DNA of 15,872 bases from CFX2 sp014338005. GTDB taxonomy: Bacteria; Chloroflexota; Anaerolineae; Aggregatilineales; Phototrophicaceae. The notes under the pieces are model-generated. The model was not told where the DNA came from. It ran no database searches and was given only the letters and a program-made list of their open reading frames with translations. Position numbers and translations under genes: made by a program. The number at the start of each line of letters is the position of its first letter. Position 1 is the first letter of the stretch. The DNA is taken from the NCBI GenBank assembly GCA_030263555.1, contig SZPE01000105.1, positions 1-15,872 on the forward strand, written 5' to 3'. Of the stretch, positions 7,339-15,247 are shown piece by piece.

Positions 7339-8934
7339 GTGCAAGACCTGGAAAGCCTGCTTTTACAGAACCGTCTTTTAACCGAGGAAGTCAAACGGCG
7401 TATTGACCAGCTCGCGGCCATCAACACGGTGGCCGCCACCGTCAGCCAGTCGCTTGACCTCGACCGCACCTTAAAAACCGCCCTTCAGGCCGTCCTCAAC
7501 GTCGTCGGGGCCGATGCCGGGGGTATCAGCCTGATTGATTATGACACCGGGGAGGTCGTGCTGCGCGCCCAGCAGGGTTGGACGCACGATTTTGTCAGCC
7601 CGCCCATGCGTATCCCGCTCGGTCGGGGCATGTCTGGCCGGGTTATCAGCCGCGACGACGTGGTGCTGGACAACAACCTGGACGGCTCGGAGCAGCTGGC
7701 CGTGCCGCGTTTTATGGATGAGGATTTCCGCTCGATTGCGATGGCGCCAATGCACGCGCGCGGCAAAATCATCGGCATCCTCAGCATCATGAGCAAAAAG
7801 CCGAACGCCTTCGTTGGCGAGATCATCGCCGTGTTAAAGGCTATCGCCGATACCGTCGGCGTGGCGCTGGACAATGCCCGGCTGTACGAAACCAGCGTCG
7901 AGCAGGAAAAACGCCTGAACGCGATTTTTCAGTCTACGGCGGATGGTTTGATCGCCACCGACCAGAACGGGCGCATCAGCCTCATCAATCAGGCGGCAGC
8001 GGCGATTTTTAACGTGGAGGCCGAACAGCTTATCGGCGCGCCCTTGCGCGAAGCGCCCATCCACCCCCGCGCCTGCGAGTCGCTGCTGTTTGCTCTGTCG
8101 TCGCGGGTGGAGGAAAACAAATCGTTCCAGGTGACGCTGGACAATGGCCGCACGCTGTCATTTTTTCTGTCGCCGGTTTACATCGAAAGCCAGGTTGACC
8201 AGGGCCGGCAGACCGACGGCTGGGTGATTATCGTCCAGGACATCACACACCTGATCGAAGCACAGCGGCAGCGGGCGGAATTCATCCAGGCCGCCGCTCA
8301 CGACATGCGTAACCCACTCGGCGTGGCGTTCAGTTCGCTCAACATGCTCAACAGCTTTTTCCAGTCGGACGCCAGCGTGACGGAGATCATCGAAATCGCC
8401 ATTCGCGGCGTCAGCCGCCTGCAAGACCTGATTGATGACCTGCTGAACCTGGAGCAGATCGAAAGCGGCTATGGGGTAGATAAAGCGGAAGTGGACATCG
8501 GCCAGCTTGTGAACGAAGCCTGCGCCGAAATCCGCCCCACGCTGGCCGAAAAAGAGCTGTTATGCGTGGCCGATATTCAGGGGGATAATCTGCGTGTACA
8601 GGGGGACGCGCGCTGGATTAAACGGGCGCTGTTTAATTACCTGGATAACGCCACCAAATACACGCAGCCCGGCGATACCATCACCACGCGCGTTTTTTTC
8701 AGCGAGCCATTCGTGCATATCGAAGTGCTGGACAACGGCCCCGGCATCCCTGCCGAAGCGCAGGCCAAACTGTTCCAGCGGTTTTACCGCGTGGCCGGTA
8801 CGGAAAAAATTCGCGGCACGGGACTGGGGCTGGCAATCGTCAAGTCGGTGGCGGAGGCACACGACGGCAGCGTGTACGTCCGCAGCCGCCCCGGCCAGGG
8901 CAGCGCCTTCGGGCTGACGCTGCGCGCGGAGTAA
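7339..8934 (+). CDS. Soluble sensor histidine kinase, GAF-PAS-HisKA-HATPase
   Basis: From the GTG at 7339 the protein has 531 residues and no membrane segment, so it senses a cytosolic signal. Domains: a short coiled coil (about 1-22), GAF (about 25-178), PAS (about 190-310), HisKA with phospho-acceptor His321 in AAAHDMRNPL, and a HATPase domain with the N box around Asn437 (NYLDNATKY), G1 DNGPGIP, F box FQRFYR and G2 GTGLGLAI (about 493-500). All catalytic boxes are intact. The GTG start is preferred because the GAF-linked coiled coil starts right there, a likely promoter lies upstream, and earlier in-frame starts encode unrelated sequence; the Shine-Dalgarno (GAGAG) is weak. No cognate response regulator adjoins it, so it is an orphan. 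It converges on the ABC ATPase gene with only five bases between stop codons. Confidence 0.9.
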   Translation: MQDLESLLLQNRLLTEEVKRRIDQLAAINTVAATVSQSLDLDRTLKTALQAVLNVVGADAGGISLIDYDTGEVVLRAQQGWTHDFVSPPMRIPLGRGMSGRVISRDDVVLDNNLDGSEQLAVPRFMDEDFRSIAMAPMHARGKIIGILSIMSKKPNAFVGEIIAVLKAIADTVGVALDNARLYETSVEQEKRLNAIFQSTADGLIATDQNGRISLINQAAAAIFNVEAEQLIGAPLREAPIHPRACESLLFALSSRVEENKSFQVTLDNGRTLSFFLSPVYIESQVDQGRQTDGWVIIVQDITHLIEAQRQRAEFIQAAAHDMRNPLGVAFSSLNMLNSFFQSDASVTEIIEIAIRGVSRLQDLIDDLLNLEQIESGYGVDKAEVDIGQLVNEACAEIRPTLAEKELLCVADIQGDNLRVQGDARWIKRALFNYLDNATKYTQPGDTITTRVFFSEPFVHIEVLDNGPGIPAEAQAKLFQRFYRVAGTEKIRGTGLGLAIVKSVAEAHDGSVYVRSRPGQGSAFGLTLRAE

Positions 8935-8939
8935 ACCCC

Positions 8940-9701
8940 TTACGCCTGGCTGATGGCGGCGCGCACCTGCCCGGCGATCTGCCCGAAAGCCGCGCCGTAG
9001 GTATCTTCCAGGCGGCGCGGGCGCGGCAGCGAAACGCGAATATCGGCGGCGATGCGCCCCGGCCGGCGGCTGAAAACCAGCACCCGGTCGGCCAGCAGCA
9101 CCGCTTCGTGAATGTCGTGTGTCACCATCAAAACCGTCTGGCGCTGCCGCTCCCACATCTCCAGCAAATCCAGACTGATGCGCTCGCGCGTCATGGCGTC
9201 CAGCGCCCCGAACGGCTCGTCCAGCAGCAGCGCGTCCGGCTTTTGAATCAGCACGCGCCCTAACGCCACCCGCTGCGCCATGCCGCCGGAAAGCTCACCG
9301 GGGTACGCCCCCTCAAAATCCGCCAGCCCCAGCGCCGGCAGCAGCGCACGCGCCGCCGCCAGGCGTTCGGGTTTCGGCACGCCGGCCACTTCCAGCGGCA
9401 GCACCAGGTTGTCCAGCACGGTGCGCCAGGGCATCAGGTTGGCGTCCTGGAACATCAAGCCCACCCGGCGTGACGGCTGTATGATGCTCTGGTCATTTAA
9501 AAACGCCTGCCCGCGCGAAGGCCGCTGGAGGCCGGCCAGCAGGCGGATAAGCGTGCTTTTGCCGCACCCGCTCGGCCCCAGGATGCACACAAACGAACCG
9601 GCTTCGATATGAAAAGAAACCGGCCCCAGCGCGGGCAGGGTATCCCCGCCCGGCATCTGGTAAACGGCGGCCAGGTCGCTGACCGTGATTCGCGCGGGCA
9701 T
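8940..9701 (-). CDS. ABC transporter ATPase, NrtD/SsuB/ThiZ-like, of the riboflavin uptake operon
   Basis: The 253-residue nucleotide-binding subunit should power riboflavin import through the upstream permease. All motifs are seen: Walker A GPSGCGKST (42-50), Q loop Gln85 (FQDANL), signature LSGGM (137-141), Walker B ending LLLDEP (Asp161, Glu162), D loop GALD and switch His195 (VTHD). It belongs to the nitrate/sulfonate/taurine/thiamine-precursor group, the usual partner of NMT1-type binding proteins. The start codon lies nine bases after the stop of the binding-protein gene, with no strong Shine-Dalgarno of its own, so translational coupling is likely. It is the last gene of the operon. 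Substrate is inferred entirely from the FMN riboswitch upstream. Confidence 0.93.
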   Translation of the reverse strand: MPARITVSDLAAVYQMPGGDTLPALGPVSFHIEAGSFVCILGPSGCGKSTLIRLLAGLQRPSRGQAFLNDQSIIQPSRRVGLMFQDANLMPWRTVLDNLVLPLEVAGVPKPERLAAARALLPALGLADFEGAYPGELSGGMAQRVALGRVLIQKPDALLLDEPFGALDAMTRERISLDLLEMWERQRQTVLMVTHDIHEAVLLADRVLVFSRRPGRIAADIRVSLPRPRRLEDTYGAAFGQIAGQVRAAISQA

Positions 9702-9710
9702 CGCTTTCGC

Positions 9711-10838
9711 TCACCCCCCCGGCACAAAATCATTGGTGAAGGCCGCGTCCAGGTCAAGGTCTATCGTTTTGTCCAGCAGGCCCATCATCATCAGGGTTTC
9801 CCGCGTCACTTCCCACGACTCCGGCGTGGTGATACCCAGCTCATCCGCGTCCCACAGATTGATGGTGCTGAGTAAAACGTCAAATTGCAGCAGCGCCGAT
9901 TCCTCAAAACGTTCGGCCAGGCTGTCCCGCATGGCCTGGCGGCTGGCAGAAATCGCCTCGTGGTCGGGGTTGGTCGCCAGCAGGTCGGCCTGCTGCGCGG
10001 ACAGCGTGGTGAGCGCTGCTTCCAGGTCGGGGTCGGCCAGCAGATTTTCGACGTATTTCGCGCTCAACAGGTAGGCTTCAGCGGGGTTATTGATGGCGCC
10101 CCGCAGCCCTTTGTCAAACGCGGCCACCATCGCCGCCACCTGTTCCGGGTTTTCCGCGATCATCTGCTCGTTGGTGACGAGGCCGTTAGAAACCAGATCG
10201 GCGGCGGCAGATACCGGGAAAACCGTAATCGCCGGTATATCATTGCACGCGCCCCGGTTGATTCGCTCCTGGATTTGCAGCGGCTCGTTGTTGATATACA
10301 CCACCGATGCTTCCACGCCGCCCACGCAGAATACGTCCGGCGCGTTAAAGCTGATGGGGTCAAGCAAAATGTCGCTTTCCGTCATCCCGTTGGCGGCCAG
10401 CAGCGCGATTAGGCCGTTGTAGCTGGCCCCAAAGCGCCCCGGAATGCCAACCTTACGCCCGGCCAGATCGGTCACCGACTGCACGCCCTCCGGCGCGACG
10501 ATGCCGACCGGGTACTGCTGGAACCACTCGTAAACGTAAACCACCGGGCGGCCATTGGCGCGCGCCTTGATGACTTCCTCACCGCTGACGAGGCCGAACT
10601 GCCGCTCGCCGGCGGCGATCAAATCCACGTTGACCGGCTCATCGCCGTGTTCGAGCGTCACATTGAACCCCGCTTCGGTAAAATAGCCTTTTTCCAGCGC
10701 CACGTATACGGGCGAAAACTGGACATTGGGGACGAACGTCAGCAGGAAGGTCTGGTCAGCCGGCGGCTGCGCGCCCGCAGCCGGGGCGAGAATAACCGCC
10801 AACAACACCGCAGCGATCATCAAAGCCTGACGAATCAT
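9711..10838 (-). CDS. ribY: Riboflavin ABC transporter substrate-binding protein, RibY-like (NMT1/THI5 fold)
   Basis: A 375-residue periplasmic-binding-protein-type subunit. The N-terminus (MIRQALMIAAVLLAVILAP) is a signal peptide with a likely cleavage after AGA at residue 23; there is no lipobox cysteine. The mature part opens LLTFVPNVQFSPVYVALEKGYF, the classic start of the NMT1/THI5-like family that also holds ThiY and SsuA. These normally bind thiamine precursors or sulfonates, but the FMN riboswitch at the head of this operon points to riboflavin, as in the RibXY system named in Chloroflexus. The ATG at 10838 is chosen because AGGAG lies nine bases before it; the frame is open 16 codons further but without such a site. 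It lies 58 bases after the permease gene. Family secure; ligand inferred. Confidence 0.88.
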   Translation of the reverse strand: MIRQALMIAAVLLAVILAPAAGAQPPADQTFLLTFVPNVQFSPVYVALEKGYFTEAGFNVTLEHGDEPVNVDLIAAGERQFGLVSGEEVIKARANGRPVVYVYEWFQQYPVGIVAPEGVQSVTDLAGRKVGIPGRFGASYNGLIALLAANGMTESDILLDPISFNAPDVFCVGGVEASVVYINNEPLQIQERINRGACNDIPAITVFPVSAAADLVSNGLVTNEQMIAENPEQVAAMVAAFDKGLRGAINNPAEAYLLSAKYVENLLADPDLEAALTTLSAQQADLLATNPDHEAISASRQAMRDSLAERFEESALLQFDVLLSTINLWDADELGITTPESWEVTRETLMMMGLLDKTIDLDLDAAFTNDFVPGG

Positions 10839-10896
10839 TCTTGCAAACTCCTGTGATGAAATAAAAAGACTCAACGCAAAGCGCAAAACGGGTGAT

Positions 10897-11733
10897 CTAA
10901 TCCCGCCGCGCGCGGGACTGCCACGCCAGCGCGCGCCGCTCGACCAGCGAAGCCAGCCCGTACAGCAGCCGCGCCATCACCGTCAGCGTCAGCACGGCCA
11001 CGATCACCAGCGGCGTATCGTACTGGCTGCGCGCCAGGTTGATGAGGAAACCCAACCCGGCGTTGGCGCTGACGAACTCGCCCACCACCGCGCCGATCAC
11101 CGCCAGCGTGGCGCTGATTTTTAACCCGCTGAGCAAAACCGGCATGGCCGCCGGGACTTCCAGCTTGATGAAGGTCTGCCAGCGTGTGGCCTGCATCGCG
11201 CGCATCAGGTCGCGCAGATCGGACGGCACGCCGCGAATGCCCACCACCGTATTGATTAACATCGGGAAAAAGACGATCAGCGCGCCGGTGACGATTTTAC
11301 TGGTCAGCCCGCTGCCGAACCAGATGATGAGCAGCGGCGCGTAAGCCACCACCGGCGTGGATTGCAGCGCCACTACCAGCGGCGACAAAACCGCATCCAG
11401 CAGCGAGCTTTTGGCGATGGCATAACCCAGAACCAGGGCCGCCAGCACGCCGACCACCAGCCCGGACAGCACCGCCGCCAGCGTGGTCGAAGCGTGCAGC
11501 CACAGCCGGCCATCGCCGACTACCGTCACGGCTTTTTCCAGCACGGCAGCCGGGGCCGGGATGATAAACGCGGGATAAACCTCCAGCAGCACCACCATCT
11601 GCCAGCCGAACAAAACCAGCGCCAGCGCCAGCAGCGGCGTCAGCCGGCGGATTAACCGGCGCAGCGGACGGCGGCCTACCTGCGGCAGCGCCAGCGGACG
11701 AGTGAGCGATTTGGGGAACGCATTTAGCTGCAT
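10897..11733 (-). CDS. ribX: Riboflavin ABC transporter permease, RibX-like
   Basis: A 278-residue inner-membrane permease of the NrtB/SsuC/TauC (BPD_transp_1) group, with about six hydrophobic segments (first at about 31-50) and the cytoplasmic EAA coupling motif at about 191-206 (LEVPAAMPVLLSGLKI). It should form the translocation path for the flavin delivered by the binding protein. The ATG at 11733 is the first credible start after the riboswitch: the open frame continues upstream to 11892 but only through the aptamer and terminator hairpin. A GGGG nine bases before the ATG is the best Shine-Dalgarno, and it lies inside the 3' arm of that hairpin, so hairpin formation would also hide the ribosome site. 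First gene of the operon; the FMN riboswitch names the substrate. Confidence 0.9.
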   Translation of the reverse strand: MQLNAFPKSLTRPLALPQVGRRPLRRLIRRLTPLLALALVLFGWQMVVLLEVYPAFIIPAPAAVLEKAVTVVGDGRLWLHASTTLAAVLSGLVVGVLAALVLGYAIAKSSLLDAVLSPLVVALQSTPVVAYAPLLIIWFGSGLTSKIVTGALIVFFPMLINTVVGIRGVPSDLRDLMRAMQATRWQTFIKLEVPAAMPVLLSGLKISATLAVIGAVVGEFVSANAGLGFLINLARSQYDTPLVIVAVLTLTVMARLLYGLASLVERRALAWQSRARRD

Positions 11734-11737
11734 AATC

Positions 11738-11772
11738 AAAAACCCCGTTGTCCGCACGGCAGAACAACAGGG
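11738..11772 (-). terminator. Riboswitch-linked intrinsic terminator
   Basis: On the minus strand CCCTGTTGT (11764-11772) pairs with ACAACGGGG (11743-11751), one wobble included, and is followed at once by TTTTTG. It sits between the FMN aptamer and the permease ATG, ending four bases before that codon. This is the expected expression platform for transcription attenuation, and the GGGG in its 3' arm may double as the ribosome site. Confidence 0.8.
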
Positions 11773-11868
11773 CATTTTTACAAGGCATAACCAGAACAGG
11801 GTACGCAAAAACACCCCGTCCCAGGTACATAAAACCGATACCACCCGCAGAACGGCGCAGTATCGTTT

Positions 11869-12054
11869 GCCTTCTTCCATCCAGACTGTCACTGTCGGCT
11901 CCGGCCTTTCACCGGATCCACCGTCTCAATGCTCGGCATCAAGATGCATTAACCCCGTTGGTTATCGTCAGCCGCGTTGGGGGTTAACGGCTCGGGTCGC
12001 GGGCTTGGCTTGCCGCCATACCGCCGATCGGGAATTTCACCCTGCCCTGAAGGT
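11869..12054 (-). promoter_or_regulatory. FMN riboswitch (RFN element)
   Basis: The minus strand carries the RFN hallmarks in order: a closing stem CCTTC (12049-12053) with GAAGG (11870-11874), GGTGAAATTCCCGATCGGCG, AGCCCGCGA, GGATCCGGTGAAAGGCCGG, GCCGACAGTGACAGTC and GGATGGAAGAAGG. It is about 186 nt, lengthened by a variable arm whose 8-bp stem is TTAACCCC (11980-11987) with GGGGTTAA (11949-11956). FMN binding should favour the downstream terminator and switch the riboflavin-uptake genes off. The match is strong enough that TPP or other classes are excluded. Confidence 0.97.
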
Positions 12055-12077
12055 CTGCTATAGAATTTTCAAACCTC

Positions 12078-12106
12078 AGTATACCCCATTTCAATCCAAA
12101 TTTCAA
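12078..12106 (-). promoter_or_regulatory. Sigma-70 promoter of the riboflavin operon
   Basis: The minus strand has TTGAAA (12101-12106), a 17-bp spacer and TATACT (12078-12083), each hexamer one mismatch from consensus. Transcription would start near 12070, about 16 nt before the aptamer. The -35 box lies 17 bp past the stop codon of the kinase gene, and no terminator separates the two. Confidence 0.8.
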
Positions 12107-12123
12107 AGGGTATCTGGTGATAT

Positions 12124-13179
12124 TCATCCTTCAGATTGCTCATTTTCGGCTCTTGCCAGGGTGAACAGGAAATGTCCGCCCCGCCCCTGGCTGCGCCCCA
12201 GCGCCCAGATGCGCCCGCCGTGTCCCTCGACGATATGTTTACAGATCGCCAGCCCCAGGCCCGTGCCTTCGCTGCCGGAGCGCGAGGAGTCCACCTGATA
12301 AAACCGCTCGAAGATGCGCTCTACCTGGTCATCCGGCACGCCCGGCCCCTGATCCAGAACCTCAACGGTCACTTCGTCGCCCACTGCCGAAGCGCGGATG
12401 GTAATGCTGCCCCCCGGCGGCGACCACTTGATGGCGTTGTGAACCAGGTTCAGCAGCACGCGCCGGATTTGATCCCAATCGCATAAAACCTGTAGTTTTT
12501 TCGGCACGTCGGCCACAAACTTCAAATCTTTGGCCACGCTCTGGTCTTCCATGCGCTCGATCACATCATTCACCAGATCGCGCAGCAGCACATCCACCAT
12601 GCGGAAAATCGCCTGGCCGGACTCGATCATAGACAGGTCGAGCATTTCCTGCATGATCCACAACAGCGCATCGGTTTCGCGCGCGATGGCCTGAAGCGAG
12701 GAGATGCTGCGTTTGCGCTTCGGTTTTTCGTCCTCGTGGAACAGGCTGTCAATAATCAGCCGGATATTGGCAATCGGATGACGCAGCTCGTGCGAGATGT
12801 TGGCGATCATCTCGCGCCGGGCGCGGTTCAGGCGCACCAGCTCGCTCACGTCCTGGAGCGCCAGGCCGATAAAGGTCTGCTCGCCATGATGCGCGACCTG
12901 CGCGCGCACCCGGTAGGCGCGGCGGTGAATGATGATCTGATCCTCGAAAATTTCTTCCTCGTATTCCAGCGTATCGCGGACGATGGCTTCCAGTTCGGGC
13001 GTGTCCGTCACTTCAGCCAGGCTGCCTTCGACCGGCCCCTGGAGCTCGAACAGCATCCGGGCGCTGGTATTCATCGCCAGCACCTGACAGTCCTGGTTGA
13101 CCACCAGCAGCGCATCGTAGGCCGCATTCGCCAGAGTCAATAAAAGGGCTTCTGAATAAGCCCGCGTTTCGGTCGCCAT
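12124..13179 (-). CDS. PhoR-like soluble histidine kinase (PAS-HisKA-HATPase)
   Basis: The 351-residue kinase has an N-terminal PAS-like domain (about 10-115), HisKA with His130 in NISHELRHPI, and a HATPase domain with the N box at Asn248 (NLVHNAIKW), G1 DQGPGVP (276-282), F box FERFYQ and G2 GTGLGLAI (305-312). No membrane segment is present, unlike most PhoR proteins, so the signal is cytosolic or delivered by a partner. It lies 17 bases after the stop of the PhoB-like regulator gene, with which it forms a two-component pair in regulator-kinase order. The Shine-Dalgarno is weak, which fits coupling to the upstream gene. The signal is not told by the sequence: phosphate is possible by family resemblance, but no pst or phoU genes lie here. 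Confidence 0.92.
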   Translation of the reverse strand: MATETRAYSEALLLTLANAAYDALLVVNQDCQVLAMNTSARMLFELQGPVEGSLAEVTDTPELEAIVRDTLEYEEEIFEDQIIIHRRAYRVRAQVAHHGEQTFIGLALQDVSELVRLNRARREMIANISHELRHPIANIRLIIDSLFHEDEKPKRKRSISSLQAIARETDALLWIMQEMLDLSMIESGQAIFRMVDVLLRDLVNDVIERMEDQSVAKDLKFVADVPKKLQVLCDWDQIRRVLLNLVHNAIKWSPPGGSITIRASAVGDEVTVEVLDQGPGVPDDQVERIFERFYQVDSSRSGSEGTGLGLAICKHIVEGHGGRIWALGRSQGRGGHFLFTLARAENEQSEG

Positions 13180-13196
13180 GATGTTTTACCCGCGCT

Positions 13197-13883
13197 TCAA
13201 CCTTCAAAACGATAGCCGACGCCGCGCACCGTCACAATTCGCCGGGGATTGGAGGCATCCTGCTCGATTTTTTCCCGCAGCCAGCGGATATGGACATCTA
13301 CCGTGCGTTTGTCCACAAAATAATCGTAACCCCAGACTTTGGTCAGGATCAAATCGCGCGAAAGCACCACGCCCCGGTTACGCATCAGTTCCGTCAGCAG
13401 GTCAAATTCCTTGTTGCTCAGTTTAATTTCGTCGCTGCCCTTAAAAACGCGGCGTCCGGTCAGGCTCACCTGCAAATCGTTGGACACCAGCTCGTCCTGA
13501 AGCACAGGCCGCCCCGGCGCGCGGCGCATCACCGCCCGGACGCGCGCCAGAAATTCACCCAGCGCGAACGGTTTAACGACATAATCATCGGCTCCGCTCT
13601 CCAGGCCGACGATTTTATCCACTTCGGTCCCACGCGCCGTCAGCATGATGATCGGGATGTGCGCGGTAGACGAGTCGCGCCGGACGATTCGGCACAGGCT
13701 CAGGCCGTCCAGCCCCGGCAGCATAATATCCAACACGATCAGGTCTGGATGTTCGGAACGGACTTTTTCCAGCCCATCCTCGCCATCCACCGATGTAACA
13801 ACCGTAAAACCCTCGCCGCGCAGTTTATCGGCGAGATTATTGGCAAGGGTGACTTCATCCTCGATAATCAAGACTTTCGTCAT
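13197..13883 (-). CDS. PhoB/OmpR-family response regulator
   Basis: A 228-residue regulator with an intact receiver: Glu8/Asp9 (IIEDE), phospho-acceptor Asp52 (LIVLDIMLPG), Thr82 (MLTA) and Lys104 (VKPF). A winged-helix DNA-binding domain follows (about 130-227; LSNKEFDLL, RTVDVHIRWLREKI, TVRGVGYRFEG). It should be phosphorylated by the kinase encoded just downstream and bind DNA repeats as a dimer. GGTGGA lies about six bases before the ATG. The 81-bp AT-rich gap before it (13884-13964) probably holds its promoter, but I could not pick convincing -35 and -10 boxes. In contrast with the degenerate regulator at 2917-3621, every switch residue is present here. Confidence 0.95.
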   Translation of the reverse strand: MTKVLIIEDEVTLANNLADKLRGEGFTVVTSVDGEDGLEKVRSEHPDLIVLDIMLPGLDGLSLCRIVRRDSSTAHIPIIMLTARGTEVDKIVGLESGADDYVVKPFALGEFLARVRAVMRRAPGRPVLQDELVSNDLQVSLTGRRVFKGSDEIKLSNKEFDLLTELMRNRGVVLSRDLILTKVWGYDYFVDKRTVDVHIRWLREKIEQDASNPRRIVTVRGVGYRFEG

Positions 13884-13964
13884 GGAAAATCCACCGTGTC
13901 ACAACGATTTAACATATCCTATCAAGGAATTATTAAATCCTTTCGTCATTTTAATTAATTTTGC

Positions 13965-14933
13965 TTAATCTTTCCAGGCACGCACGCCGGCCAGCGAGGT
14001 CGCGGCCCGGACGCCGTTACGAATCGCCCGCGCCACGACTTCGGCGGCATACGCGCCGATGGCGCTTACATTGGCGGGAATCGCGCCGGTCGCCACCGCA
14101 AAAATCGTGTCGCCGTCGAACATGGTATGCGCCGGGCGCACCGCCCGCGCCAGGCCGTCCTGCGCCATCTGGGCGGCCTTGTTGGTTTCCTCTTTGCTCA
14201 GGCGGGCGTTGGTCGCCACCACCCCGATCACCGTATTTTCGCCTTCCGGCTGCGGCAGGCTGGACTCCAGATGCGCCAGTTGTTTCATCACGTTCATCAT
14301 ACCGGCAAAGGCGCTGCCATCCGGCGTTTTGCGCACGCCGGCCAGGATCGTACCGTCGTCTTCCACCACGTCGCCGACTGCGTTAACGACTATCAAAGCG
14401 GCCACCACCAACCCATCCCCCAGGTCAACGCTGGCCGAGCCGATACCGCCTTTGGTAGCATAAACATTGCCATAAATGGCGCCGACGCGGCAGCCCGTCC
14501 CCGCGCCGATTGTCCCCTGCGGAACGGGGCCGGCGCTGGCGGCCTCGCAGGCGGCATAACCCATCGCCGCATCCGGGCGAACATCGGCGCTGCCGACTGC
14601 CAGATCGAACACAATCGCTGCCGGCACAATCGGGACCAGATACCCGGCGCGCGACCGGTAGCCGATGTTGTGCGCTTCGAGATACCGCATCACCCCATCG
14701 GCAGCCGCCAGGCCGTAGGCGCTGCCGCCGGAAAGCACCACCGCGTTCACCGTGTTAACCAGATGCAGCGGGCGCAGCAGGTCAGTTTCGCGGGTGCCGG
14801 GCGCGCCGCCGCGCTGGTCAACCCCGCCGATTGTGCCATCCGGGCAGATGACCACCGTACAGCCGGTGGCGGCCTCAGGATGCGTATAATGGCCGACCAG
14901 AATACCGGGAACATCGGTCAGCGTATCATTCAT
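13965..14933 (-). CDS. P1-family (S58, DmpA/NylC-type) self-cleaving peptidase
   Basis: The 322-residue protein belongs to the L-aminopeptidase/D-esterase family, N-terminal-nucleophile hydrolases made as an inactive chain that cuts itself into two subunits. The fold is shown by the Gly-rich LSGGSAYGL block, GTIGAGTG and the C-terminal VVATNA region. The likely cut is between Asn233 and Thr234 (GEN-TVIG), which would free Thr234 as the nucleophile as in the nylon-oligomer hydrolase NylC, rather than the Gly-Ser of DmpA. No signal peptide. The ATG at 14933 overlaps the stop of the upstream DUF2007 gene by eight bases, so the two are coupled; a TTG six codons earlier is an alternative without a ribosome site. 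The natural substrate is not known for most of this family. Confidence 0.9.
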   Translation of the reverse strand: MNDTLTDVPGILVGHYTHPEAATGCTVVICPDGTIGGVDQRGGAPGTRETDLLRPLHLVNTVNAVVLSGGSAYGLAAADGVMRYLEAHNIGYRSRAGYLVPIVPAAIVFDLAVGSADVRPDAAMGYAACEAASAGPVPQGTIGAGTGCRVGAIYGNVYATKGGIGSASVDLGDGLVVAALIVVNAVGDVVEDDGTILAGVRKTPDGSAFAGMMNVMKQLAHLESSLPQPEGENTVIGVVATNARLSKEETNKAAQMAQDGLARAVRPAHTMFDGDTIFAVATGAIPANVSAIGAYAAEVVARAIRNGVRAATSLAGVRAWKD

Positions 14934-15240
14934 CGTCCGTGTCGTCCTCAAAACGGTAAGTGATATAATCGGACGAATCGGGCAATTCGCCGATTTCGTT
15001 ATCTTCAGCCAGGATTAACATTGCCTGACGATAATCGCCGGGGCGCACCAGCACCTTGATTTCGCCCAGAATGCCGACAGTAATCCCAAATGCCTGAGCG
15101 CCGGCGGCCTGATGAACCATCGCCGGAATGCCTTCGGCTTGCAGCCGTCCGGCGATCACCTGCGCTTCGGCCAGATTATAGGTGAGATAGGCGACCATCC
15201 ACTGAGCGCCCGGCGGCTGTGGTGTAATCGGTGTTGACAT
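14926..15240 (-). CDS. DUF2007-domain small protein
   Basis: A 104-residue protein whose middle (about 15-80: WMVAYLTYN, AEAQVIAGRLQAEGIPA, VLVRPGDYRQAMLIL) fits the DUF2007 fold, a small ferredoxin-like domain often called a putative signal-transducing protein. The N-terminus is Pro/Thr-rich and the C-terminus very acidic (FEDDTDDE). The function is unknown. It overlaps the P1 peptidase gene by eight bases and is probably its operon partner. No Shine-Dalgarno precedes the ATG; a -10-like box seven bases upstream suggests a leaderless transcript. An internal ATG at residue 15 is a less likely start, as it would begin exactly at the domain edge. Confidence 0.8.
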   Translation of the reverse strand: MSTPITPQPPGAQWMVAYLTYNLAEAQVIAGRLQAEGIPAMVHQAAGAQAFGITVGILGEIKVLVRPGDYRQAMLILAEDNEIGELPDSSDYITYRFEDDTDDE

Positions 15241-15247
15241 AGAGGTT

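Noticed and set aside
11734..11892. Upstream extension of the permease reading frame
   Set aside because: The extra codons run through the terminator hairpin, with the first ATG inside the 3' end of the FMN aptamer, and the peptide has no family resemblance.
11869..12054. TPP riboswitch, suggested by the thiamine-like transporter family
   Set aside because: The sequence lacks the CUGAGA and thi-box motifs and matches the RFN element at all its conserved blocks.
14127..14963. Plus-strand open frame of about 278 codons
   Set aside because: Antisense shadow of the P1 peptidase gene, with the same biased composition.
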